A program made the position numbers and the translations under genes. 64,000 nucleotides of DNA from CAVSMC01 sp963728935. Its GTDB lineage: Bacteria > Pseudomonadota > Gammaproteobacteria > Burkholderiales > Casimicrobiaceae. The notes beneath the pieces are model-generated. The model was not told the origin of the DNA. It searched no databases and saw only the letters and a program-made list of their open reading frames with translations. Each line of letters begins with the position of its first letter. The stretch's first letter is position 1. This document shows positions 33,856 to 41,117 of this stretch, one piece after another. The DNA lies in assembly GCA_963728935.1 (NCBI GenBank), contig CAVSMC010000001.1, positions 3,534,001 to 3,598,000 on the forward strand. The letters run 5' to 3'.

Positions 33856-33954
33856 ATGCTCACCCGCCGTCAGTTCCACCTCCGCGCCCTTGGCCTTGGC
33901 GTCGCGGGCCTGAGCTTGCCCTCGCTCGCAATCTGGCGGCGCCTCGCAACCTAG
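33856..33954 (+). pseudogene. Tat signal-peptide fragment of a lost exported protein
   Basis: The frame MLTRRQFHLRALGLGVAGLS then LPSLAIWRRLAT and stop is a complete twin-arginine signal (RRQFHL) with no mature protein behind it. It lies divergent from the LysR gene with about 110 bp between, where a regulated target would be. The most likely history is a substrate-binding protein or oxidoreductase gene deleted after its leader. Confidence 0.55.
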
Positions 33955-34631
33955 CCACCTGAAGACGGTCTATCAGTTCATCTCGCGGAGATGAACCCGG
34001 ATGGGCGGGAAAGAGCCTTGGCACGCAGTTAGCATCGTGTGCGGCCCGGTGTGCTGCTCGCAAGCCGTGGAGCTTCGCGACCGCCGCTTCTTAGCCGCTG
34101 AAGCGCCTCACCTCCCCCTGAGGGAGTGCTCCTCGCCATGGCGTTGCACATGCACTTACAAACACTTCCCGGACCGCCGTGGAGTGCCGCGTCGTGAGAC
34201 AGAGCGCGGCAGATTTCCACGTCCCCGCATGGCTCCCGAGAGACGCCGAGTCCCGGGACGGCGCCACACCGACATGGAGTGACTCGGATCTGGCGATTGG
34301 CCGCTACTTCAACCAGTAAGGCGAGCGCATCCTTTATCGGATCGCATCGCGGCCTTCGTGCCCAACATGAAATACGAATCACAAAGAGGATCCTCAAATT
34401 TACGACAAAATTGCTCAAGAATGCTGCGCTGTCGTGTGACAGCCATGTGGCCGTGCTCCACGCCGGTGTTTGATCTGCGTCAATGCGCGCCACGCGGTGT
34501 GTGATCGCACATCAATACGCTCCGCCTCCAATTTTGCTTAGCTCCGATCGCGAGTCGTCGCGCAAACGCAGTACGGACTGAGACATCCAAAGGGGGAGGG
34601 CTCATGTTCACCTGTCGCGCGTTCCTGAAGT
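33955..34631. other. Gene-free stretch between Tat leader fragment and kinase remnant
   Basis: About 680 bp without a convincing frame on either strand. It separates two truncated genes and is probably junk left by deletions. A lower-GC part lies at 34360-34450. Confidence 0.35.
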
Positions 34632-34963
34632 ACGGACGTCGAGGTCGAGATCGATCCGTCGTGGCAATTGGAGGAAAACGTCGCCGATGCGGCGTTCCAG
34701 ATGTTCGTGGAGGGGGTCAACAACGTTCTTCGCCACACTGCCGCACGCCTTTCCCGCGTAGCGGTCTGGAACACCGACAAGGGTTGCGAGCTGGAAATCT
34801 CGAACCCGCTTCCGGATGGGATTCCCGGGCCTCGCCCGTTCGTTCCCCGTTCGATCGCCGAGCGCGCCGGGGAGACTCCGTGGTCGACTGTCGATCAAGC
34901 CGTCCCGTAACGGTCACACGGTACTGACGGTTTCGATTCCTCATCCGGTGCGGCTACGATGAC
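34632..34963 (+). pseudogene. C-terminal remnant of a sensor histidine kinase
   Basis: The frame DVEVEIDPSWQLEENVADAA, then NNVLRHTAARLSRVAVWN and LEISNPLPDGIPGP, is the HATPase domain of a kinase closely similar to the one at 48112-49977. After ERAG the frame shifts; the closing part (RLSIKPSRNGHTVLTVSIPHP) continues in another frame and stops at 34963, next to the response-regulator start. The sensor, membrane and HisKA parts are missing. It shows that a second copy of this two-component pair once stood here. Confidence 0.8.
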
Positions 34964-35650
34964 ATGACGCCGCCGATCCAGGTTCTTCTCGTGGACGATC
35001 ATCGTTCGGTTCTTCGTGGACTCGAATTGCTTATTAATGCGCAGGCGCCCGCCATGAATGTCGTCGGCAGCGCGACGACCTCGGACGAGGCATGTCGGAT
35101 GTGCGACGAACTGAGTCCGGATGTGGTGCTGCTCGATCTCGATCTGGGCGGCCGCAACGGGGTCGACGCAATTCCTCGACTCACGGCGAACGGTCACACC
35201 GCCGTGCTCGTGCTCACCGGCATTCGCAATCCCGACGCGCAACAGGAGGCAGTCGTCGCCGGAGCGAGGGGCGTGGTCCCCAAGGAGGCCGACGCCGAGG
35301 CAATCATCAAAGCGATCAACAAGGTGTACGCCGGCGAACTATGGCTGGATCGGCTCAGCACCCAAAAAGTGCTGCTGTCGCTCGCAAACCAATCGCACAG
35401 TCGGACGGTTAGTGAAGCCGATCGGGCGATCGCAAGCCTCACGCCGCGCGAGCGTGAAATCATCCTCGCGCTCACGACGAACGCCGGAGCGCCGGCTAAG
35501 CAAATTGCATCGCTGCTCTGCATCAGCGAGCACACGCTGCGCAACCACCTTTCGTCGATCTACGACAAGCTCGGCGTATCAAACCGGCTCGGACTGTACG
35601 ACTTCGTGCAAAAGCGCCGGTTGGGATTTCGAGCGTCCGCTCTCGGGTAG
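34964..35650 (+). CDS. NarL/LuxR-type response regulator (paralogue of the 49974 gene)
   Basis: A 228-residue response regulator. The receiver domain has Asp11-Asp12, phosphoacceptor Asp58 (VVLLDLDLGG), Thr in VLTGIRN and Lys107 (VVPKEAD). The GerE/LuxR HTH follows (SLTPREREIILAL, ASLLCISEHTLRNHLSSIYD, LGVSNR). By eye it is nearly the same protein as the regulator at 49974-50648 except for the last residues, where this one reads RLGFRASALG. Its kinase is truncated, so it is an orphan that may take phosphate from the intact paralogous kinase. The start ATG follows the kinase stop directly. Confidence 0.92.
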   Translation: MTPPIQVLLVDDHRSVLRGLELLINAQAPAMNVVGSATTSDEACRMCDELSPDVVLLDLDLGGRNGVDAIPRLTANGHTAVLVLTGIRNPDAQQEAVVAGARGVVPKEADAEAIIKAINKVYAGELWLDRLSTQKVLLSLANQSHSRTVSEADRAIASLTPREREIILALTTNAGAPAKQIASLLCISEHTLRNHLSSIYDKLGVSNRLGLYDFVQKRRLGFRASALG

Positions 35651-35671
35651 TCCTGAATTTCCGCTCAGGGT

Positions 35672-35757
35672 GTGCGCCGTGATAAGGCGGCGCTTTCCAG
35701 TGGGTGTGAATCCCACCCGGCGAATGCTCCAGCCGGAAGCTACCGGAGATGTAATGG
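35672..35757 (+). mobile_element. Group II intron remnant, 5' part of domain I
   Basis: The stretch begins GTGCGCCGTG, fitting the GUGYG 5' end of group II introns. It continues with stems typical of domain I (AGTGGGTGTGAATCCCACCC, CCAGCCGGAAGCTACCGG). It breaks off at ATGG (35754-35757) and its natural continuation GAGGTAACGAAATGGCTGAA resumes at 37171, after an IS110-family element. A CCTGA/TCAGG stem-loop lies just before the 5' end, right after the response-regulator gene, as at the insertion sites of some bacterial introns. Confidence 0.65.
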
Positions 35758-35876
35758 ACGCCTCCCTCCCCGCCTCGGGATGAGGGGGCAAAGAAGGAGC
35801 CCTCGCGATACCCGACGGCATCGAAGTGCCAAAGTGGTGGTTCTGCAACGACCACTGAGGGTAAGGAGGGCTCGAG

Positions 35877-36896
35877 ATGAAGATTACGACGTTTGGATTG
35901 GATTTGGCAAAGCGAGTGTTCCAGCTGCACTGGGTGGATATGGAGACGGGCGAGATCTGCCGGCGGCAATTGAAGCGCGATCAGCTGACGGAATTCTTTG
36001 CCAACCGCAAGCCGTCGATCGTGGCGATGGAGGCCTGCGGTAGTGCGCACTACTGGGCGAGGAAGCTCAAGGGGTTTGGGCACGAGGTGAGGCTGATCGC
36101 GACGCAATTCGTGCGCGCGTTCGTGCAGACCAACAAGACCGATGCGGCGGATGCGCGGGCGATCTGGGAAGCCGCGCAGCGGCCAGGGATGAGGTTCGTG
36201 GCGGTGAAGAGCGAAGCGCAGCAGAGTGTGCTGCTGCTGCACCGCATGCGCGAACAGTTGGTGAAGATGAGGACGATGCAGGTCAACCAGTTGCGGGGGC
36301 TGCTATACGAATTTGGCGCCGAGCTGCCGCAAGGTCGGCAAAGAGGCATCGAGCGCATCGGCAACGAACTGGAGAGGCTCGCCGGCGTGCTCTCGGGGAT
36401 GGTCATCGCCACCATCCAGGAGCAACTGAAACGCATCGAGGCGTTGGACAAGGATATTGCCGAGATCGAGAAGAAGCTCGCGCTCTGGAAGAAGGAAGAC
36501 AAGGCGGCGCGGCGGTTGATGGAGATTCCGGGGGTGGGCTTGCTTACGGCGACAGCGGCGGTAGCCACGATTGGGGATGCCAAGACGTTCAAGTCGGCTC
36601 GAGAGTTCGCCGCTTTCCTGGGGCTAGTGCCACGGCAGAGCGGCACCGGTGGCCGCGTAAAGCTGCTGGGGATCAGCAAACGCGGTGATGTGTACCTGCG
36701 CACGCTGCTCATTCACGGGGCCCGCTCGGTGATCACTCATGCGAAAGAGCGCGAAGCGTGGTTGGAGAAGCTGCTGGCGCGTCGGCCACTGAACGTGGCA
36801 GTGGTAGCGCTGGCCAACAAGATGGCGCGCACGATCTGGGCGCTACTGGCTCATGATCGGACGTATGACAAGTGTTACGTGGCGCACGCCGCGTAG
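35877..36896 (+). CDS. IS110-family DEDD transposase
   Basis: A 339-residue transposase starting MKITTFGLDLAKRVFQLHWVD. The N-terminal RuvC-like DEDD domain has its first Asp in GLDLAK, Glu in VAMEACGSAHYWA, and the pair in NKTDAADARAIWE. The central coiled coil spans about 150-220. The C-terminal transposase_20 domain holds MEIPGVGLLTATA and the serine region RQSGTGGRVKLLGISKRGD. IS110 enzymes act with a structured guide RNA from the element's non-coding end. The gene is intact, with AAGGAGGG upstream of the start. Confidence 0.93.
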   Translation: MKITTFGLDLAKRVFQLHWVDMETGEICRRQLKRDQLTEFFANRKPSIVAMEACGSAHYWARKLKGFGHEVRLIATQFVRAFVQTNKTDAADARAIWEAAQRPGMRFVAVKSEAQQSVLLLHRMREQLVKMRTMQVNQLRGLLYEFGAELPQGRQRGIERIGNELERLAGVLSGMVIATIQEQLKRIEALDKDIAEIEKKLALWKKEDKAARRLMEIPGVGLLTATAAVATIGDAKTFKSAREFAAFLGLVPRQSGTGGRVKLLGISKRGDVYLRTLLIHGARSVITHAKEREAWLEKLLARRPLNVAVVALANKMARTIWALLAHDRTYDKCYVAHAA

Positions 36897-37144
36897 AAGA
36901 TCAACCAACCACAAGGAGTGGATGGCTGAAAGGTTGCGCAGGTTGATGTGCGATTGATGGCGTGACAGGTCGGACCGCGGGGAAGCAAACCTGAATGACT
37001 GTGAGTCCCTCGAGGACACACCGGAGATGAGGTCTCCCCGGCGAATTCCATCAGGGCCAGCAGGCTTTGTCGCCTGCAACTACAGGCCGGATATAAGACT
37101 GCAGCCAGATCTTCTCGCCGAGATCAAACACCACTTGCCAAACC
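36897..37144 (+). other. 3' non-coding end of the IS110-family element (candidate guide RNA)
   Basis: About 250 bp between the transposase stop and the right subterminal repeat, with no coding frame. In the IS1111 subgroup the guide (bridge or seek) RNA is encoded downstream of the transposase, so this is where it should be. Possible stems include GGTCTCCCCGG near 37030 and GGCTTTGTCGCC near 37065. The assignment rests on family knowledge and position, not on a matched structure. Confidence 0.45.
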
Positions 37145-37171
37145 GGGAGGCGTCCATATAAGCAGTCATGG

Positions 37172-37400
37172 AGGTAACGAAATGGCTGAAGCCTTCGGTT
37201 AAGCGTGCCACGAATAGGTGGCAGCGCGGGTGTGCGGGCCGTAACGCGAGTGAACGCTGAGCATCCTCGAAAAGGACGATGCGCACGCCGACTCGACAAC
37301 CCTTTCGGGGAAGGCTGATACGACTGGGTGGATGAGCGGACCACAAGGGTACCGGTCATGCCGTTCACTGGGAGCAACCGGAGCGCCTTGCTGCGGACCT
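37172..37400 (+). mobile_element. Group II intron remnant, continuation of domain I
   Basis: From GAGGTAACGAAATGGCTGAA through CGTAACGCGAGTGAACGCTG and GAAAAGGACGATGCGCACGCC this looks like the rest of domain I of a bacterial group II intron. No reverse-transcriptase frame and no domain V/VI are seen downstream, so the intron is truncated. The right limit is approximate. Confidence 0.55.
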
Positions 37401-37526
37401 TGTCGCCTTCGTGCACACACACGTCATCGAAAGACAAAACAGTCGCTCAGCAGTCGCCGCGTCGCAGCCATGAGATAATTGGTCGAGATCCGAGCGGCGG
37501 AGGCCGGGGAGAGTAGGCCGGCGCAA

Positions 37527-37643
37527 TCATCGCGGTGGCTTCCGACGCTTGACATGTTTGCGGCGCATATGGATGCCTAGCGCGATTGTGCAGCCGAGCC
37601 CAATGACGGCAGCAATCGCACCCACGGTCATAACCGCTGTCAT
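37527..37643 (-). CDS. Possible single-span membrane peptide
   Basis: A 38-codon frame MTAVMTVGAIAAVIGLGCTI ending in a basic tail (HMRRKHVKRRKPPR). It has one clear hydrophobic segment followed by positive charges, which is protein-like, but no family is known and no ribosome binding site is clear. It is divergent from the truncated membrane-protein gene at 37700. Confidence 0.25.
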   Translation of the reverse strand: MTAVMTVGAIAAVIGLGCTIALGIHMRRKHVKRRKPPR

Positions 37644-37699
37644 GGGCCGTACAAAGCTCCGACGGCCAGTCGTGAATTGACGTCCCTCAGAGGTACGGA

Positions 37700-37870
37700 A
37701 TGTCTCAAGAGAGGGAATCGCCTTGGAACAGCTTCGAAGTCGCAAAGCTGATGGTATCTACTCTAATACCGCTCCTTGTACTCTTTATCGGCATAACGAT
37801 CAATGGCTCACATAAGACCGCTGAGCTGCAGCGCAGTATCGAGCAACTGATCGTGGACGAAATTCATAGT
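37700..37870 (+). pseudogene. 5' fragment of a membrane-protein gene cut by an IS remnant
   Basis: The frame MSQERESPWNSFEVAKLMVS continues through a hydrophobic span (TLIPLLVLFIGITI) to SIEQLIVDEIHSG. It then enters the left end of a decayed IS (GGTCCGCAATAATTCGCGG) and stops at 37882. The style is that of a small membrane-anchored protein. The downstream part is missing. Confidence 0.5.
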
Positions 37871-38150
37871 GGTCCGCAATAATTCGCGGCGCGGGCACGT
37901 CGGTGCTTGAACGCCTGCAAATGCGGTCCGACTCTGTCATGATGAGCGCATGCCGCAGTTGGCGCGAGCAATCGTCGGCATCGCAGACTCAGCTGATCCG
38001 AGACGGCGGGTCGACCACAGATTCCGCCGGAGCTGAGGTCGCTCATTCCCCAAATGGCCATGGAGAACCCGCTTTTTGGGGTGAGGAGCGCTTTTGCCAA
38101 TGAGTTGATGGTGAAGCTCGAATTCGCGTCTCGCCGCGAACGTCGCCTCG
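37871..38150 (+). repeat. Decayed, internally deleted copy of the 1,231-bp IS
   Basis: The left end GGTCCGCAATAATTCGCGG and the leader around ATGATGAGCGCATGCCGCAG match the start of the intact IS copies. After an internal deletion, the stretch encoding MAMENPLFGVRSAFANELMV corresponds to MAAENALWGEERIANELLV of the transposase. Many substitutions show that this copy is old. From about 38150 to 38502 nothing recognisable remains. Confidence 0.75.
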
Positions 38151-38502
38151 CGCCGCGAGAATGTCGTCGAAGTCGCCGTCGGCCTTGCCGTGCCGTGCGA
38201 CGCGACGCGCGCTGTCCCCACGAACGGGCGCTCGACGGCGTCGCAGAGTGGCTCGCGGGCGCGGGCTGATCGGCCGACTGGATTTTGCGTTCGCGGCGTC
38301 GGTGTAGACGCGAGCCGCTGCGTCGGGCGTCGCGCCGAGCCCATCGCGTCGAGTTCGCGGTGCGTTGAAAGCTCCATAGACTCGCCGCTTTTTGTTGCTT
38401 ACATCCTCCAAGGCGATCCCCCTTTCGTCGGACTGTCACGGCGCATCGAAGATGTTGGCTTACACTGTGCGCCGTTCGCCATCGTGGGGTTCAATCGCTT
38501 TC

Positions 38503-38919
38503 ATGGCCTTGCCTTACCACCGCGCAAACTCGAACGTCCACGACACCTTTCGCGGCGGCCGTTTGGAGATCGTCGCGCCTCCTACGCCCGCGGGCGAGTA
38601 CGACTGGACGGCACTGCGCGACCCGAAGACGACCGATACCTTGCTGCAGACAGCGCGGCGCTGGACGCAATCGCTTCCCGCGACGGCGAATGCGAGTACG
38701 CTGATACAAGCCTATCCGCGCATCGCGAACCGCATCGCCTACGCGTGGCGAGACGAGAGACTGTGTCTCGCCATTCTCGATGAGCTTCTCGTCGACCGTC
38801 GCGGAGGCAGGCGCGGATTCGACCCTGCAGTGCAAGAAGACTTGCTAGCGCTGCGCTCGTTGCGCGCAGGTGGGCAAAGCGCCTGTCCAGGGCCGTTCTA
38901 TGCTTCGCCGATGGAATAG
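38503..38919 (+). CDS. Hypothetical protein upstream of the exopolysaccharide genes
   Basis: A 138-residue soluble protein starting MALPYHRANSNVHDTF. The middle (TALRDPKTTDTLLQTARRWT, IANRIAYAWRDERLCLAILD) is helical, and the codon use and composition are those of a real gene. No family is recognised. An earlier start at 38392 or 38452 is possible. It lies about 130 bp upstream of the Wza gene in the same direction and may be first in that operon. Confidence 0.6.
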   Translation: MALPYHRANSNVHDTFRGGRLEIVAPPTPAGEYDWTALRDPKTTDTLLQTARRWTQSLPATANASTLIQAYPRIANRIAYAWRDERLCLAILDELLVDRRGGRRGFDPAVQEDLLALRSLRAGGQSACPGPFYASPME

Positions 38920-39052
38920 GCGCGGTACAGGCAAAGGCCGCCGCGTCGATGCGACCAAAAGCGCGACCCTAACTGCTGTGATGTACAGGCAGAGCTTTTT
39001 TGGCAGGAATGCCATCTTGCTAAACCCCGCTTCGCGGCTTCAGACGATCGCG

Positions 39053-39679
39053 ATGAACTCCGTGGGCAGCCTTCTGAGGGGATTGTCGGCCGGACTTGCG
39101 CTCGTCGCTGTGTTCGCCGGTGCGATCGCGCTCGCCCAGCCGCTTCAACAACAGGTGACACCGGTTCCCGCAGCACAGCCCGATGGCATCGACCTGTTGA
39201 CATATCGAGTAGGGCCTGAGGATCTGCTGGAAATATCGGTGTGGCGCGACGACGCGCTCAAGAGGGATGCGCTGGTGCGGCCCGATGGCGGGATCTCGTT
39301 TCCGCTGATCGGCGAAGTCGCGGTCGCAGGCAAGACGGTTCAGGAAATCCGCAGTGAGATTGCCCGGCGACTGGTGAAATTCATTCCAGAACCAGTGGTC
39401 ACCGTGGCGATCCTCAAGACCGGCAGCCAGCGAATCTATGTCATTGGCAAGGTCAACAAGCCGGGCGATTTCCCGCTCGGCCGGTACGTCGACGTGCTGC
39501 AGGCGCTCAGCATGGCCGGTGGACTCACCGCTTTTGCGAGCGCCGACGAGATTCGGGTCATGCGTCGCGACGGCGAGCGTCAGGTCGTACTGCCTTTCGA
39601 ATATGGCCGCGTCGTGAGAGGACAGAACCTCGAACAGAACATTCGGCTTCGCGCCGGTGACGTGGTCGTCGTTCCGTGA
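39053..39679 (+). CDS. Polysaccharide export protein (Wza/EpsA-like)
   Basis: A 208-residue outer-membrane export protein. The signal peptide (LRGLSAGLALVAVFAGAIALA) ends near residue 28. The mature part has a Poly_export domain (YRVGPEDLLEISVWRDDALK, RPDGGISFPLIGEVAVAG) and a SLBB-like domain (YVIGKVNKPGDFPLG onward). It is a short Wza-type protein that would form the export channel. Start 39053 gives the signal peptide; upstream frame extensions look non-native. Its TGA stop overlaps the GTG start of the next gene, so the two are translationally coupled. Confidence 0.92.
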   Translation: MNSVGSLLRGLSAGLALVAVFAGAIALAQPLQQQVTPVPAAQPDGIDLLTYRVGPEDLLEISVWRDDALKRDALVRPDGGISFPLIGEVAVAGKTVQEIRSEIARRLVKFIPEPVVTVAILKTGSQRIYVIGKVNKPGDFPLGRYVDVLQALSMAGGLTAFASADEIRVMRRDGERQVVLPFEYGRVVRGQNLEQNIRLRAGDVVVVP

Positions 39680-41037
39680 AAATCGAAAGAATACGCCGGC
39701 TGCAGTCGTTCGCCCTCGGGATCACGGCTGCGTTGGCAGCTATTGGCGGGTTGTCCCCCGCGGCGGCGCAAGTCTGGTCGATCGAAGCCGGAGGCACAGC
39801 GCGCGGCGAGTACAGCGACAACTACTTCTTCCAGTCGACGCAGCGTCAGAGCGCTTTCATGGCGTCGATCGCACCGTACGTGAGCGCGGTACGCCGGACG
39901 GAGCGCTCCGGCGCCGCAGCCTTCCTGTCGATCGGCGGCAACGACGTCAGGATTTCCTCGTCCGACGCGAGCTTCGCCACCGGCCGCCTGTCACTGCTCG
40001 GTTCGCTGCGCGAAAGTCAGTCTGAGTGGTCAGGTGACGTTTCGCTGTCGCGGGATCGCTCGCTGCAAAGCGCGCTTCTCGGCGACGGGCTGGCCTACGT
40101 ATTGGCCACGTCGAGCACAGGAGCAGCGAGCGGTAGGTACACGTTCACGCCGAGCGAGCGGTGGACCGTCGAGGCCTCCGCTCGCGCGGTCGCCAACCGT
40201 CGCGACGCCGTCAGTTCTCTGAGCCCATTGCAGGACGATCATGCCCTTTCCGCGACGGCGCTCGCGAGCTACGCGTTTGCCGAGCAAGCACGGCTGAGCA
40301 TGTCCACCGCGCTCGGCCGTTACGCGAGCGACGTCACGCGAACGGATTCGTGGCGTTCCGAGATCGGACTCGAGCGCAGCTTCTCGCCGCGCCTAAGCGC
40401 GTCGGCGACATTGGGCGCATTCGTCGCCTGGACCGACGTCACCTGCGAAGCGCCCTGCGCCGCAGACACGTCATCGTCGACGCTTTCGCAGCCGCGAGTG
40501 CGCCGTGGCGGCCCTCTCTACGGAGGCAACGTGACGTACGCATTCTCCGACCGCGGGCGGCTCGCTGCGGGCCTTGCTTCCGACCTGTCGGCGAGTGCGA
40601 ACGGCGTATTGATCGTGAGCCGAAACGCGGCGGTGTCGGTGTCCCGCGAGCTTTCGGACCGCGCGAGCGGACGGCTGATCGTGCGCGATTCGTTCAGTGC
40701 GAGCCTCGACGGATCCTCGCACAGCAATTACGTCTCGGCCGAGATTGGGGTAAGTTACAGGCTGGCGGACCATTGGACGCTGGACGCAGGATATTCGCAT
40801 TCGTTCGCGCGCGCTTCCGCGGTCGCGTCCGGGCCGGCAGGCGACACCAGGTCCAATGTCGCTTACGTGACTGTTTCGTACGACTGGGCCGGCGGTTCGT
40901 TGACGGACGTTGCCGCGCGCGGCGCACGAGACTGGGAGACCATGGTCCCGGAATCGTCAGCCATTCCTCCCGCGGGGTCGAGCGCGATACCCGGCGCAAG
41001 GGCAACGCAAGGTCCGTCGTGGTTCGATACACGTTGA
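39676..41037 (+). CDS. Outer-membrane beta-barrel protein of the polysaccharide locus
   Basis: A 453-residue protein with a signal peptide (LQSFALGITAALAAIGGLSP...AAAQ, residues 9-32). After it comes a long series of alternating polar and hydrophobic strands rich in Ser, Arg and aromatic residues, typical of a large beta-barrel (RLSLLGSLRESQSEWSGDVS, RLSMSTALGRYASDVTR). It resembles the barrel proteins that accompany Wza in PEP-CTERM and related exopolysaccharide loci. It starts with GTG inside the Wza stop. A role in secretion or anchoring of the polymer is inferred from context. Confidence 0.8.
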   Translation: MKIERIRRLQSFALGITAALAAIGGLSPAAAQVWSIEAGGTARGEYSDNYFFQSTQRQSAFMASIAPYVSAVRRTERSGAAAFLSIGGNDVRISSSDASFATGRLSLLGSLRESQSEWSGDVSLSRDRSLQSALLGDGLAYVLATSSTGAASGRYTFTPSERWTVEASARAVANRRDAVSSLSPLQDDHALSATALASYAFAEQARLSMSTALGRYASDVTRTDSWRSEIGLERSFSPRLSASATLGAFVAWTDVTCEAPCAADTSSSTLSQPRVRRGGPLYGGNVTYAFSDRGRLAAGLASDLSASANGVLIVSRNAAVSVSRELSDRASGRLIVRDSFSASLDGSSHSNYVSAEIGVSYRLADHWTLDAGYSHSFARASAVASGPAGDTRSNVAYVTVSYDWAGGSLTDVAARGARDWETMVPESSAIPPAGSSAIPGARATQGPSWFDTR

Positions 41038-41117
41038 GTTGGCGCGCGTACTGATTCATGCAATGCCTGGCCGGGGCGACTCGTGCGAGCCCAGCCGTCC
41101 GGGGCCAAGGAGGCCGC

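Larger units (their letters stand above)
35758..37171 (+). mobile_element. IS110-family element (IS1111-like) inserted in the intron remnant
   Basis: The limits are drawn from the split intron: ATGG occurs at 35754-35757 and again at 37168-37171, and rejoining there restores the intron sequence. Subterminal inverted repeats ACGCCTCCC (35758-35766) and GGGAGGCGT (37145-37153) are present, the right one 14 bp inside the end, as in the IS1111 subgroup. The element is about 1.4 kb with one DEDD transposase gene and non-coding stretches on both sides. Confidence 0.8.

Noticed and set aside
35758..35876. Guide RNA in the left end of the IS110-family element
   Set aside because: Possible, but the subterminal inverted repeats point to the IS1111 subgroup, where the RNA lies after the transposase gene; this end is only 119 bp long.
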